64,000 nt of DNA from Sphagnum magellanicum (lineage: Eukaryota; Streptophyta; Sphagnopsida; Sphagnales; Sphagnaceae), in the NCBI GenBank assembly GCA_021904315.1, contig CM038916.1, positions 4,526,001 through 4,590,000 on the forward strand, in the 5' to 3' direction. Shown piece by piece: positions 24,301 to 36,100 of this stretch (its first letter is position 1; the number at the start of each line of letters is the position of its first letter). The notes beneath the pieces were generated by a model, which saw nothing but the letters and a program-made list of their open reading frames with translations, had not been told where the DNA came from and did no database searches. Position numbers and translations under genes: made by a program.

Positions 24301-25633
24301 TTTGTAATTTAATTAAATTTCCAATGACAAAAATTACTCAAAACTCAATATTTCTCACACCTTAAGTCATAAGAGATTTCCAAATCACCTTCATTAAATC
24401 TTACTCACTAAAGGCTTTCCCACAATACGAAGAGCACACCAAAATTTTCCTATAAATTTTATTTCTGATTTAAATAAATTTTTAAGATAAAAAAGTTATT
24501 TAATCTAATATATTAATTCAGCAAGTCAGTCAGTCAGTGTTAGTGATTTCGAATGGAGTGATTTTCCTGCGTTGCTATTTGTAGGGTAGGTAGTAGGTAC
24601 TTACTAGCCTAGGTCACAGAGCTTGCTGAAGTCACATGATCATCCTAGATACCTACCACCCTACCCTAGACCGGACCAGATAAGACTCCGGAGGCAATCA
24701 GCTCGTCTCCTAAAAACGACACCCGAGCCATGAACAGTTGTTTAAAAAGAAAAGTTTTTTTAAAAAATCAAAAACATCAATCAAACATTGTTGAAATAAC
24801 ACACTTACGCATTATGCACAGGGTTCACACTAATATTCAATAGTTTCTCCACTATAAGTTGAAGCATTATGAAATCAACTCAATGCACCTGTACTCACCG
24901 AGAGGTTTCCAATGATACCAAGAGTGTAAGTAAAGGCACCATAGTTTGAAAGATCTCAACAGGACAAACAAAACAAGTTGTCACAAACACAATGGCCCTG
25001 CCAATAAATAATAAGATGTTGTACATCTACCTACTGCGTTCACACTCCCAACACCAAAAAATATCTGTTCCAATTTAAATAGTCTAAACACTTCCCACCA
25101 AAGAAACCGGTTCACCTAATGTGAAACCAGTTCCAATAAGGTAAAACTTCCAAAAGTTGGATCAAATGTGATAGTCCCCGACAGGGCCCAACAAACAACT
25201 ACCTTCCTTCATAGATAGAATTATTTATTTATTTATTTATTTACTTATTTTGCAATGAGCCATTTCAATTGACCAGTCATTTAAAAATAAATAAATATTT
25301 TTAAAAAAAAAAACTGAAGGCTAGGAAGCTTCCCAAAAGAGAAGCTTCTGTTGTGAACACGTGAGGGAACAGAACGAGAATGTGGGGAACATCATTAAGA
25401 ACATGTGTGAACACATTGGGAACATTATGGGTTGTCATCAATTTTTGGCCTGAACTAATAATACCCCTTCCTATTGGATTATTGCTGAATTTGTCTTTTT
25501 TGGATTTTCCACGTTCCCATTATTAGAATGGTCATTTGTCCCTGTGTCCAATCCGCAGCTTACAAGTGTTTTCGTATCCGGTAATGACCGCCCGCCCAAG
25601 TGCTTTTTGACTTTGGATGCCAGATATTGCTAT
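21382..25633. other. Gene-empty AT-rich intergenic DNA
   Basis: About 4.2 kb without a recognisable gene. It includes poly-A-rich stretches and an AGGTAGG/CCTACC imperfect hairpin at 24581-24670. Similar sentences recur, such as CCAAATCTCACAACATAAAT-like and TTCCAACAATACCAAAGGCA at 21900-21980, 22425-22480 and 24360-24440, which suggests several decayed copies of one repeat. Confidence 0.5.
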
Positions 25634-26200
25634 TGGATGAAAAAGAGGATGGATGGGTGAGGTGGGAAACCCTTCCAGCTCGTAGATGAAAAAGAGGATG
25701 GATGAGTGAAGTGGAAACCCTCGGGCTCGTAGATGAAGAGGAGGATGGATGGATGAAGTGGAAAACCCTCCAGCTCGTAGATGAAAAAAAGGAAGGATGC
25801 AAACGGAAACCGTCGAGGTCTTGGATGAAAAGAGGATGGATGGATGCAACGCTACCAAGTTTTGGATGAAAGAGAATGCCTGGATGCAGATCTTTGATGA
25901 AAAGAGGATGGATGGATGTATGCAACGGAAACCCTCCAGTTCTTGGTTGAAACAGAAACTCCAGCTCTTGGATGAAAACAGGATGGATAGATGCAACTGA
26001 CAGCCCTACAACACTTTGATGAAAAGAGTATGGATGGATGTAGCTGAAACCCTCGAGCTCCTGAATGACACAGGACGGATGGATGCAACTTAAAAACCTT
26101 GCAGCTCTTCGATGAAAACAGGATGGATGGATGTAACTTAAAACCTTGCAGCTCTTCGATGAAAACAGGATGGATGCAATGGAAACCACCGCGTAGATGA
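25634..26200. repeat. Minisatellite with GATGAAAAGAGGATGGATGG units
   Basis: About thirteen tandem units of mostly 40-50 bp are seen. Each starts GATGAAAA(G/C)AGGATGGATG, then has a variable GAA(A/G)TGGAAACCCT or GCAACTTAAAACCTT segment, and ends CCAGCTCGTA or GCAGCTCTTG. Units differ in length and by point changes, so the array is old. It ends about 500 bp before the CBP60 start codon, directly against the CpG-rich promoter. The long open frames here on the minus strand (Ser/His/Pro-rich translations) follow from the repeat and are not genes. Confidence 0.9.
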
Positions 26201-26723
26201 ATGAAATCCATCCCATCATCTCTCCTCTCCGGAGGGTGCTTCGCTGCGTTGTCGCTGTTTGCTTTGTCCGTTTTGTTTTCTTTGGTTTGCTTTGTGGCGG
26301 AGAGCTGCTGCGTTGCTGCCGTTGGTGCCCCTTCCTCTCCTGGTGTTGGCAGCTGTTCTACAGTATTTCCGCTCTTTTGCGACAATAGATTTTTCCTCGC
26401 ACTTCCACTTTTTTGCACGAGTGTTTGACTGTGTCTTCCTTTTTCGTTTTTCCTCCCTCTTTCTTTGGTCACAAATCGGTCACCAAATCAGGCTTTTTCT
26501 AACCCCTCTCCCCCTCCCCTTCTTTGATTTTTGGTTTCCTATTGCAGCAGCAGCAGCAGTTTGAAGATCTACCGCTACTGTCAGAAGCATCTTCTTTGTT
26601 CCTGTCTACGGTTTGAAAGGCTGTCTTGTGTCGCTTAATATTAGTCTCGAGGACTTTTGAAGGAATTGTCGGACCGCGGAGTGCAGTTTTTGGAAAAAGG
26701 TTGTCAAACTGGCGTTCTTTACC
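26201..26723 (+). promoter_or_regulatory. CpG-rich promoter and leader of CBP60
   Basis: Composition shifts sharply at about 26200 to CpG- and CT-rich sequence, including TTTTCC(C/T)TCTTT tracts typical of plant leaders and a (CAG)n run at 26545-26560. The start codon at 26724 has strong context (ACCATGG). The function is inferred from position. Confidence 0.5.
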
Positions 26724-29700
26724 ATGGCGGGAATGGGGAGGGAGAAGCGGCCGTTTGAGGTAGAGAGCACAAGGGAAGGAGGTGTAGTAGGCGGGGAGAA
26801 GAGGCCGCGATCTGGACTTGGACGGTATGTTTGTGCAAACTAACAAACTCCAATTCAATAGCATCAATTCTTCAAAGACTCTTCACCTCAAGATGCGCTT
26901 TAAAGATTTTTTCTTTTTTTTCCCTTTTGTTCGCAATTTTTCCCGTAAAGACCTTCTCCCTTGTTGCATGGCTTAAAATTTTATTTTATTATTTTTTATT
27001 TATTTTTGCAAATCGTTTTTAAAAAGATCTTCTCCCTTGTTACATGGCGTTTGTTGCACAGAGTTTTTTAGTAAACTGTTTTTCTTCAGGATTGTTTTCT
27101 AGCTGTTTTCCCAGCAGAACACCGATCTCTCTCTCTCTCTCTCGTTGATTTTTCAGATTCATCACATGCATCCAGGTGCTTGCTTCACGTGTATCTTCGT
27201 GCTCTTCTTTTGGAGAAGATTTCACTTAGTGTAGTAGCTAAACATTCATTCGCATGGTTCAAAATTAGACAACATTCCTGTCTCTATCTGTTACCAGCCT
27301 TTCAGCAGCTGAGCTCACTGCTGTTTTCAAGGGATTTGGATGTATTCTGCATGGGGTTGTATACTGCAATCATGTATGAGTTGGGAACGGGCTTGCAGTG
27401 TTATCGTGGAGGCAGTGAAGATTGATAGTTTCCAAAAGGTGTGCTCATCTTTGGAACCATTACTTCGCAAAGTGGTAAGCCCAATTCCGAATCAGTCTTT
27501 TTGGAAATGACTTTTTTTAATCAAATCCCAGTAAGTTGTATTCCTTTTTGAACATTTTGGTTTGTGTGCACTGCAGCAGCAATGGTTGATTAATTAGGCA
27601 ATTACTGTTTCCCCCTTCACTTCTACACACGACTTTGTATTGCAATAGAGAGTGAGATTTTACCTTACGGAGTCCTTGTGTGTTGTCCAATTGCTGGATT
27701 GCTCTTTCTTGTTCTATTCTTGCACTTACATCTATGAATTTGCTCCAGAAATTATGAATCACATGAGTAACTGCAGGTGGGAGAGGAGGTGGAACGTGCA
27801 CTTGCAAGCTTTGCACCACCCAAAGTGGGCTTCCGGTATAATTCATACTAAACTTAGTTCTGATTGAAGTCATTCCTTCAACCTACTCAGACTTGTTCCA
27901 GACAAAGAAATTGGGATAAATAGTTGCCTGTCACGTTGTTCCATTGCAGGTCTTTGCCAAAGAGGATACAAGGGCCAGACCAACGGAATTTACGACTGCA
28001 GTTCAGGAACAAGTTAGCGCTGCCCCTTTTTACTGGAAGCAAAGTGGATGGAGAGCAAGGATCTGGCATTCATGTGGCATTATTAGATGCTGATACAGGC
28101 CAAATTGTGAGTAGAGGTCCAGAAGCATCCATGAAGCTTGATATTGTAGTCCTTGAAGGTGACTTTGCTGCAGATGATGAAGAAAATTGGACCCGGGAGG
28201 AGTTTGAGAATGCTTTGGTGCGGGAGCGAGATGGAAAAAGACCACTGCTTGCTGGAGAGTTATCTGTTACGCTTAAGGATGGGGTAGCCACACTGAGTGA
28301 GTTGACATTCACTGACAACTCAAGCTGGATCCGCAGCCGCAAGTTTCGGATTGGGGTGAAAGTGTCAGACAGTGTGTTTGAAGGTTTGCAGATCCGAGAA
28401 GCTGTGACTGAGGCTTTCACTGTGAAAGATCATCGTGGAGAGTGTATGTCCATCTCTTGCTGCTTCCTTTTTTTAGTGTGTTTTGGGGTATCATGAAATT
28501 TTTTGACAGTGCAAGACAGGATATTGATCTGATGCAGGATCTAACTGCTGTGTGATGGTTCTAAACTTAACTCCCTCGTCTTTTTGTGTCTGGTGCCAAA
28601 TTGGTGGCACCAATTGGGTGTCAGGTGCCCAATGTTGTGAATGTGTGTTTTTCAGTTTCTCCAGTTCCTGTATGCATACATATAGGTAAATGTTTGACAG
28701 GTCTCCTGTGAGTGCTTCCTGTAACAGTAATCAAAAGCTTGAATTTATCCAGCAGGGTGCATCCTTTGATAACATAGCATCTACCAAAACCAGTCAATCT
28801 TTTGCCTAGTTGGTATCAGGGTTTGAAAAGCTGTAGTCTCTGACCCAATGAAATGGTAAGACAGAACCAAGGAGTTGTTTTGAGCAGGTGCAGGGATCAA
28901 GTTTCACCACTCCCTATTTGTTCTGGTGTCAAAAGTTGTCACAAGGGCTGATTCTTTTGTTCTTGTACTCTTTGCGGATGCAGTGTACAAGAAACACTAT
29001 CCACCAGCACTGAATGATGAGGTGTGGCGTTTGGACAAGATTGGGAAGGATGGTGCTTTCCATAAGCGTCTCAATCAGGCAGGCCTTTGGACAGTCGAGC
29101 ATTTCCTTCGATTGGTTGTAATGGATCCACAACGACTTCGCAATGTGAGCTTATCTATAACAACTCTTTAGGATATTGTGACAGTTAATGCTGGTGTTTC
29201 AAGTGGTTGGACTTGAGAGAAACTTATAATAGGTATGATTAGTTGGACAAAACCATTTATTTGCATTGTCTCCCTTTCTGCTCATGTAGATATCTGTTTC
29301 TCTGTACCAGATTTTGGGAGGTGGCATGTCAAATAGAATGTGGGATAGCACTGTGGAGCATGCTAAGACATGCATTTTATCTGGCAAGCTTCATGTCTAC
29401 TATGCCGATGACAAGCAAAATATTGGCGTCATCTTCAACAACATTTTCCAGCTCATGGGGCTCATTGCTGATGGCTCTTACATGTCTGTCGACTCCCTCT
29501 CTGACAGTGAGAAGGTAGGAGTTTTGGATGGAAAGATGATCTCTCAGTGCATCATGTTTCAGCACTTGCTCTCTTTTCTAGTCTTTTGAAGACCAAAAAA
29601 AAGTGGGATACAATTTCCTCCAATGTTATCTGTAGATAATTTGGGACCATGTGTTTGGATATGAAGTCAGCTGGGAATGCCATGCAAATGAATCAACGTT

Positions 29701-30171
29701 GTCTTTGTCCTCTTGTTGTATTGGCATTGTTTTTCAGTGACATTTTGTGCATTTTCAGTGTTGATCAGCCTTATATATACTTGTTGGGTAAAATCAGGGG
29801 AAGGAAAGTCATTGTGTTGTTGCCAGGTCAGAGTTTGAAACATTGATACATTTGGTGTAAATGCCAGGACCTGGTAAAAGCTCAATCCTAAGCCTATGTG
29901 GTATTTCAGAGTTGCCTGCCAAGTTTTTAATCATTCTGTATGCCATCATCAGGTGTATGTGGACAAGCTAGTGAAAGTAGCATACGAGAATTGGGAGAGT
30001 GTGGTGGAGTATGAAGGAGAGGCGCTTGGAGACGTACAAGCCTACCCAGTTAAGGGAATGGAGACATACACACAAGATCCAATTAATGGGCTGAGTGGGT
30101 CTACCTTCTATCTACAAGGTTCACATCAAGAACACATACATCTGTTCTCACAGGACTCCCTTGATGAATAA
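26724..30171 (+). CDS. CBP60: Calmodulin-binding protein 60 (CBP60) family, C-terminus apparently broken
   Basis: Plant-specific DNA-binding protein family linked to calmodulin; in Arabidopsis, members control salicylate synthesis and defence genes. Exons: 26724-26824, 27399-27474, 27777-27835, 27950-28443, 28984-29144, 29311-29514 and 29953-30171, all phase-consistent, giving 437 residues. Exon 1 holds basic REKRPFE and [27 protein letters not shown] is the conserved N-terminal helix. [20 protein letters not shown] through FTVKDHRGE is the DNA-binding core (about 85-243). [20 protein letters not shown] and [19 protein letters not shown] belong to the following domains, and [14 protein letters not shown] ends the conserved part. 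CBP60 proteins usually continue with a further C-terminal region. Here a stop follows SQDSLDE while a coding-like Ser-rich stretch continues in the next frame, suggesting a one-base frameshift near 30165. The gene may be a recent pseudogene, or the stretch an assembly error. Confidence 0.9.
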
Positions 30172-30256
30172 TCACCCTGTCTTTTCTGGCCCATTTGACT
30201 CAGACTCTTCATCTTTACCCTCAAGTGTTGGTGTGGAGATTTCTCTGCAATTTAAT
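30165..30256 (+). pseudogene. Possible frame-shifted continuation of CBP60
   Basis: Directly after the CBP60 stop, the +1 frame reads [18 protein letters not shown] and then SSVGVEISLQFNT. This is acidic and Ser-rich like CBP60 tails, and is followed by a possible donor (ACAT/GTATCC, about 30257). It joins the CBP60 frame if one base is removed around CTTGATG. No tryptophan-rich C-terminal calmodulin-binding segment was found downstream. Coding character is judged by eye only. Confidence 0.35.
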
Positions 30257-32100
30257 ACATGTATCCTAATCTATAGGGTACTGCTTCCTTTTTGGACTGG
30301 ACATGTTCTCACCCTCTTTTCTCAAGTTTTCAAGTTTTCTTTTCTGGAAAGTATGCTGCCAAAGTGTCATTATTCCAGTGGAAGACATAAGTCATTGAGA
30401 TATTGTTAAGAGTCTAAATGGGATGATTACATTTACCATTGATAATAATTCTTCACCTCATACTACTAATGTTACTGACAAATGTTAGGATCCATTTTCC
30501 TTGGCAGGATAATGAAAAGTGGAGGTGTCAAGGAGCAGCCAGTCAGATTCAGGTTTCAGTGCGCCAGCAAACCATGTCTCTTTGTCATCACACTGTTATT
30601 CTCACCCTCTTTTCTCAGGTTTTTGCTCCCACAAGATCTTCTACACAATTGTAGCCATGCATGTCTTCCTGGTGGCATTCCTGTTAGACATGGTGATGTG
30701 TGTGAAGGAACCCAGTGTTACTTTCATAATACAGGGTCTGGTTGCTTACAGGAGCAAGGGTGCCAGATTACTCAAAAGGAGCTTCTGTCATATGAATACT
30801 GTGGCTTCTCTAGGAAATGTGAACTGCAACATAGAGGTGAGCAATTGGCCTCTGGGATCCTCGAATAGTTACTACTTCCAAACAGTGACTCACAAATGGA
30901 TGGATGAATCAACCAATATGGGTTGGTAGTGGGACCCGTAATTCAGATGTTACCATCTGTTGCAGTATTTGGAAATCAGTATCTCTTTAGAAATGGCAAT
31001 GGGGCATTGCAATGGGGAATGGTTCAAGTGAAAATTAATTAAAATTCAAGTACCACTGAGTTGTGAATTTCATCTGTGAATTGAGCACATTTTCTAGATG
31101 TCAGATGCACCCCTGGTGGTATGGCCATATAATCTGTGCACTGCAAACTGCACAATTTTTTTGTATGGTTGAAACTCAAGTGGGATTGAAGGTCAGGATC
31201 ATTGCCTGAAGGTGGCTGCAATGAGTGGAAATGGAAAGAGCTTGGAGGATACAGAGTGACTAGACCTCTACCTCATACATCTTTCACAAAAGAGGTTGGT
31301 CAAATTGTTTGCAGGGCTCAGGGGCTGTACAGTTTAGAGCTAGGAGATTCGCTTAGGATAAAATGTAGTTCCCTTAGCTGCTGCAGTTCTGGCTTTTGTA
31401 CACTTCTGTTTACAGGAAAGCAAACACCTGACTTAGCCATGTGAATGGTCATTCGTACAAGTGTAATTTTCAGGACATCAGTCAGTCGGTTAATGAATAT
31501 GGAACATCTGTTTGTATTTATGTGTGTCTTTTGGATGTGCAGATCTAACTTCTCTGTTATCTTCCAGGTGATTAGCGTCCAAAAGTTTGGAATCTGATGT
31601 TAGGTAGAAAAGTGTCATGACATTGCCCCTGAGTCATGGGGTTGTCTGAAGCTTTGTAGACATTGCTGAAGCCCTACTTCCCCAATCTGAAGATCCAAAG
31701 ATTCATCTCCCAAGCAAGATAAATGTTCATCACCCAAGAATTTCAGCACGAGACAATGGTATGTGGATCTACAATACCATGCTTGTTCCTTACTCAGTGT
31801 ATGCTCTTGAAACTGAAATCTTAGAACATAGCTACCATTTGTCCTTCCTCCCAAGTGTTGTAAACCCTTTCATTGTACTAATGTGCAAGTTCTCAAATTC
31901 TGCATGTTGCTAGAACACAGTCACTCAAATAGTAACTGGAAAAATCTGATCTTTTTTAATGATGTTTTTCGGGGTGAAGTTGAGATAGTGATTACCACCA
32001 CAAGTGGTCATATGTGGATTGCACACATACTCCACCTGAGAAAAAATGTTTCATAGTAAATTACAATCTCTGCTGTCCACTTTATACAGGCTAAGTTGTG

Positions 32101-32183
32101 AACTTATGGCTTTTGAGTCTTTGGGAATGGACTAAAGAATTGTAACTTATGGCTTTTGAGCCTTTGGGAATGGACTAAAGAAT
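32101..32183. repeat. Two-copy direct repeat, 43-bp period
   Basis: AACTTATGGCTTTTGAG(T/C)CT and TTGGGAATGGACTAAAGAAT occur twice in tandem with only one clear difference, so the duplication is fairly recent. Confidence 0.92.
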
Positions 32184-32892
32184 GGGGCATCTTGGGAGTG
32201 AGGGCGCCCAGTGTGAGCCCGAAGGCAAGTGCTGGATCTGAATCCCAAAACAGCCCCATTCAAGGTCCCCGGTGTAAAGATCCAGTAGAATTTTAAATGG
32301 CTGTGATTCACGTGAAGAGAAGGAGAAGAGGCACCTTATATGTAAGATACTTCAATTTCAGGAACCTTATGATGTGCAAGGTTCCTCATCATCTGTTGAG
32401 GCAGAAATTTTACTGAGTGCAAGGTGTGCTCCATGTACACTAGAAGAAGTCTACCAGTTCATTATGGGAGTCTTCCAGTTTTGCTTATGCGAAAATGTAC
32501 ATATTTGTTTGGGGGCAACAATTTGCAAATTCTGTAGAAAAATTGACAATTCAACCCCAATTGAATCAATTTTGTAGTTACCAGTTTACAATGCTTTTAC
32601 ATCAAATACGTACTTTTAGTTCACTTTGAGTTAGTATGGAATTAATTTGTTAACATATTGCATTCAATTTGATCCCAATTTAATCAATTTTATGTAGTCA
32701 CAAGTTAATCATAGTTTTAGAAAAATACAAATCTCAATTTGAATAAATTATGAAATTAATGTGTCAATCACACCATTCTTGTTGGAAGTTGATATCAGGA
32801 CCTTTAGAATATAGATAAGAAAAATTTAAAACAAGCTCTTGACTCCACCTTAGGATCACATAAATTGATGTAAACTTATGTATAGGAGAAGG

Positions 32893-32995
32893 CCTGAGTA
32901 CAGGCCCTTCTCTGATTTGAGATCTGCGCCCGAGGCCGGTATGCCAACACCTCAGGCAGAGGTAGAAAAAAATCACGGAGGGGCCTGTACTCAGG
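32893..32995. repeat. Small hairpin with perfect 15-bp arms
   Basis: CCTGAGTACAGGCCC at 32893-32907 is matched by its exact reverse complement at 32981-32995, 73 bp away. The sequence between is GC-richer than the surroundings. It could be a small MITE-like element; target duplications were not identified. Confidence 0.7.
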
Positions 32996-33046
32996 TTTCT
33001 ACGTGAAGCAGAGCTGGAATTTTTTCACTTTTTAGAAATAGTGATA

Positions 33047-33124
33047 GGCTGGTTGGTACCTTCCGCTGGTCAGAAGATCCCAGTACAGCCTGGCTGGTTG
33101 GTACCTTCCACCACAGAAGATCCC
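33047..33124. repeat. Two-copy direct repeat with GGCTGGTTGGTACCTTCC
   Basis: GGCTGGTTGGTACCTTCC followed by CAGAAGATCCC occurs at 33047 and again at 33092, separated by short unique sequence. Confidence 0.85.
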
Positions 33125-36100
33125 GCTTGCTGAAAACAGGTTTTCTCAAGCAGGCAAGGGAGCTGAAAATACAAAGGAAAAATCCAGGCAGTGCTTTACC
33201 ATCTGCCCTAGCTCTTGCCTATTCTTTAGCCGGAGGTGAACATTCCCCTCCAAATGCTATTTTCCCTAATATTGCATGCATAAGGTTAGATCATTACATG
33301 TAAATGTCACCTACACCATAACTAGGATAAACATCACATGCAATGAAATATTTTAACTGACCTGAACTAAAGAATTTCATAATTCCAAGAGTTAAGCACA
33401 TGAAACACAAATATTTAGGGCAAAAGTGATTTAATAAAAATAACTTGATAGGATGTTGCTATTCAATAATTCGAACTAAGGAATGAGGGAGGAGTTCAAG
33501 TAAGTGGTAAATCCAATATATTTTGTTTACTTTTTTTTTTGATCCACACCATGGTGTAATTTTTTTTCCAACAATTGTAAAATTCAACACATAAAATCAT
33601 AATATAGTTGGCTTTCAATGTGAATAAAGATTGAGAATCAAAACATGAAGATTAGAAAAAAATGATCTAGCAAAGAACAAAATAATAAGTATTTTGTTAA
33701 AATTTGCAATTGAAATCGTTGTTGTTGCCATGGAAAAGCATTTCCAATATTATTGCATAATAGTGATATGTTCATGCCTTATTAACGTGGATTTTTTTTT
33801 TAAAATTCCAATTTTGTGATGTAGCCACATTGGCAATCATCCAAAAGAGGAATTAGCCAAATTTGGCCACAGTTCAGAGAGGAAAGTACAAAAGCAATAA
33901 TATTGACATTGTGATTAAAAATTGGAGCCATTAAAAATTGGAGCAAACATACAAACTAAAGCTTTAAAAATCTAACACTGATTAAGGTTACTCAAATATA
34001 TACTACATTTTCCATTTATTATTTGGCAGACATTAATTTTGGGTGTTTATGACAAAACAAATTGGGAAATTTTTGGAAATTTTTGTTTTTCTGGTTTAAA
34101 TTTTTCTTACTTTTCTTTTTAATTTTTTGCAAAAAGGTCTCCAAATTTTTCAATATAAAAAAATTGAATAAAATAAAATAAATAAAATAAACCCTGCTCA
34201 TCCTACTCAAAATACTTTTATTTTAAAAAAAAGGTAGGTAGCATAAATTAGTAAAGACATATCAAAATTGATAGTAGCAGCTGCAGATTCTTCCCTTTGA
34301 GACAACTTGAAAACCTGCTGAATCAGCCAGTGTGTACCCATTATGGAGTTTTTGATCAGGTTATCAACCTGGGTATTAAGTTGGTGACTAATATCCTTCA
34401 CTACTTGTTTGATAACCAGTTAAATAGATAACTGCCTGATATTGAATTTTCAAAACCTAATATAACCTTCCTGGATGACCCAATTATCATCAAGGTAGGT
34501 TATCAATCTTCAAACACTAATATACCCAAAAAAAAATTAAAAGAAAAAATTAGTAATTTTGATCTTAATATTTTTAAACACCTTATAACATAACCGGTAG
34601 TATAACAAGTGATTATCAATTGGTTATTTGATAAAATATCCTTATACATAACTGATGGTTATTGCTCAATATTTTTGATAAGCTACCTAGAAACCAATTT
34701 TTTTGGGAGATAAATATTGATAACCTTTGCGGTTCAATTTTTAAAAAAACCTACCTAACGGTTATTAAAAAACAAATAACCGGTCAATACGGGTATGGAC
34801 TATGGACCTGTAGGATTAATTAGGTCATCTAGTCACATATGTAAATGGTGTTCTCCTCTCCTTGTAGTCTAGTAAACAAACTCTCATCAATAATGTTAGT
34901 GGTGGGGATGTTCTTACTTACTACTTGCTTTCCCATCCCATCCCTAGACCTAGGTCTAGGGGTGGTGGCTAACCTCAAAGAAGGTGAAGAATGTCTTTTT
35001 TTGTTTTTTTTGGGTTCTTCCCTAAAGGACTCAAAAGGCCACTTGATACTTATAACTTTATAGGTGGTTGGTTTCCAAACCATCTCACCAAGAGCTAAGA
35101 GTTGGTTACAATAGGAGGGGGCTTGCAAGCATGGCCTATAGGAATTAGACAATCCCTAATTGTTTGTAAATTTGGGTTTAGGGTTTTAAGTCCAAGAAGC
35201 ATTTGGTGAAGTTGCAACTCTATCACCCAACTTACTCCATGCAAAAGGAGTGCAAAATTGACCTTCCTTTAAAAAATTTGGCAATGACAACACAAATGTG
35301 GTAAATAGTTGCTCATTATTGCACTTCTTTGTCTAAACCAAATTCAATCTCTCCAATAGAAAAAACCTAGGACATTAAGTGGAGAATTAACTCATATCCT
35401 CAATTTCCTCTTTTAAAAAAAATTTAAACAAATTATGGTAGGATTTTCATATACCATGTTTTGAACACAAACTTTGGGTCATTATCAAGTTTGTGAGATG
35501 GAAAAAAAGAGGTAACAAATTGAAGCTTGGTTTTGCAGCTTTGCATAAGTTGAGCTCATTACATCACATTCATTTTTTAAAAATTATTTTGAGATATTTT
35601 AATATTTTATTGCCATATGTATCACTAAATAGGTTGGAGTGTGGACACAACAAAACCCATCTCAAATTTGAAGTTAAAAACTTCATAGTCCTTGTATCAA
35701 TACCTCCAAGGTTTACCCCACGCATACCCATCTCCGAAAAGAGGCCATAATATCAATAGCACTTGGGGAAGAGCCTCTTAAACTTTCTTTCTGGGATTAG
35801 TTTAACAACTTTTTAAGAATAGATTGCATATCATCCTTTTAAAGGCCCCATAAAACAAGGAGGAAAAGACATCTAAACTAACAAGGATTTGATTAAGCTA
35901 ATGGTGCCATCTCTTGTAAGTACATAAGTGGAAAGATAATGGATGAAGAAGATGAGACAAAAACACACAATTTGTTAAGAAACCATACTCACACTTCCGA
36001 GTCAACTATAACATGTCAAAAACATGAAGGAAAATCGGAGCTGAAAAGGGGGGTTTACTCTCTTTATTGATGAGCTATATGGTCCATGGACTCAACCTTA

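Noticed and set aside
25532..26219. Overlapping minus-strand frames encoding His/Ser/Pro-rich proteins
   Set aside because: They are translations of the GATGAAAAGAGGATGGATGG minisatellite; no domain, and open in more than one frame because of the repeat.
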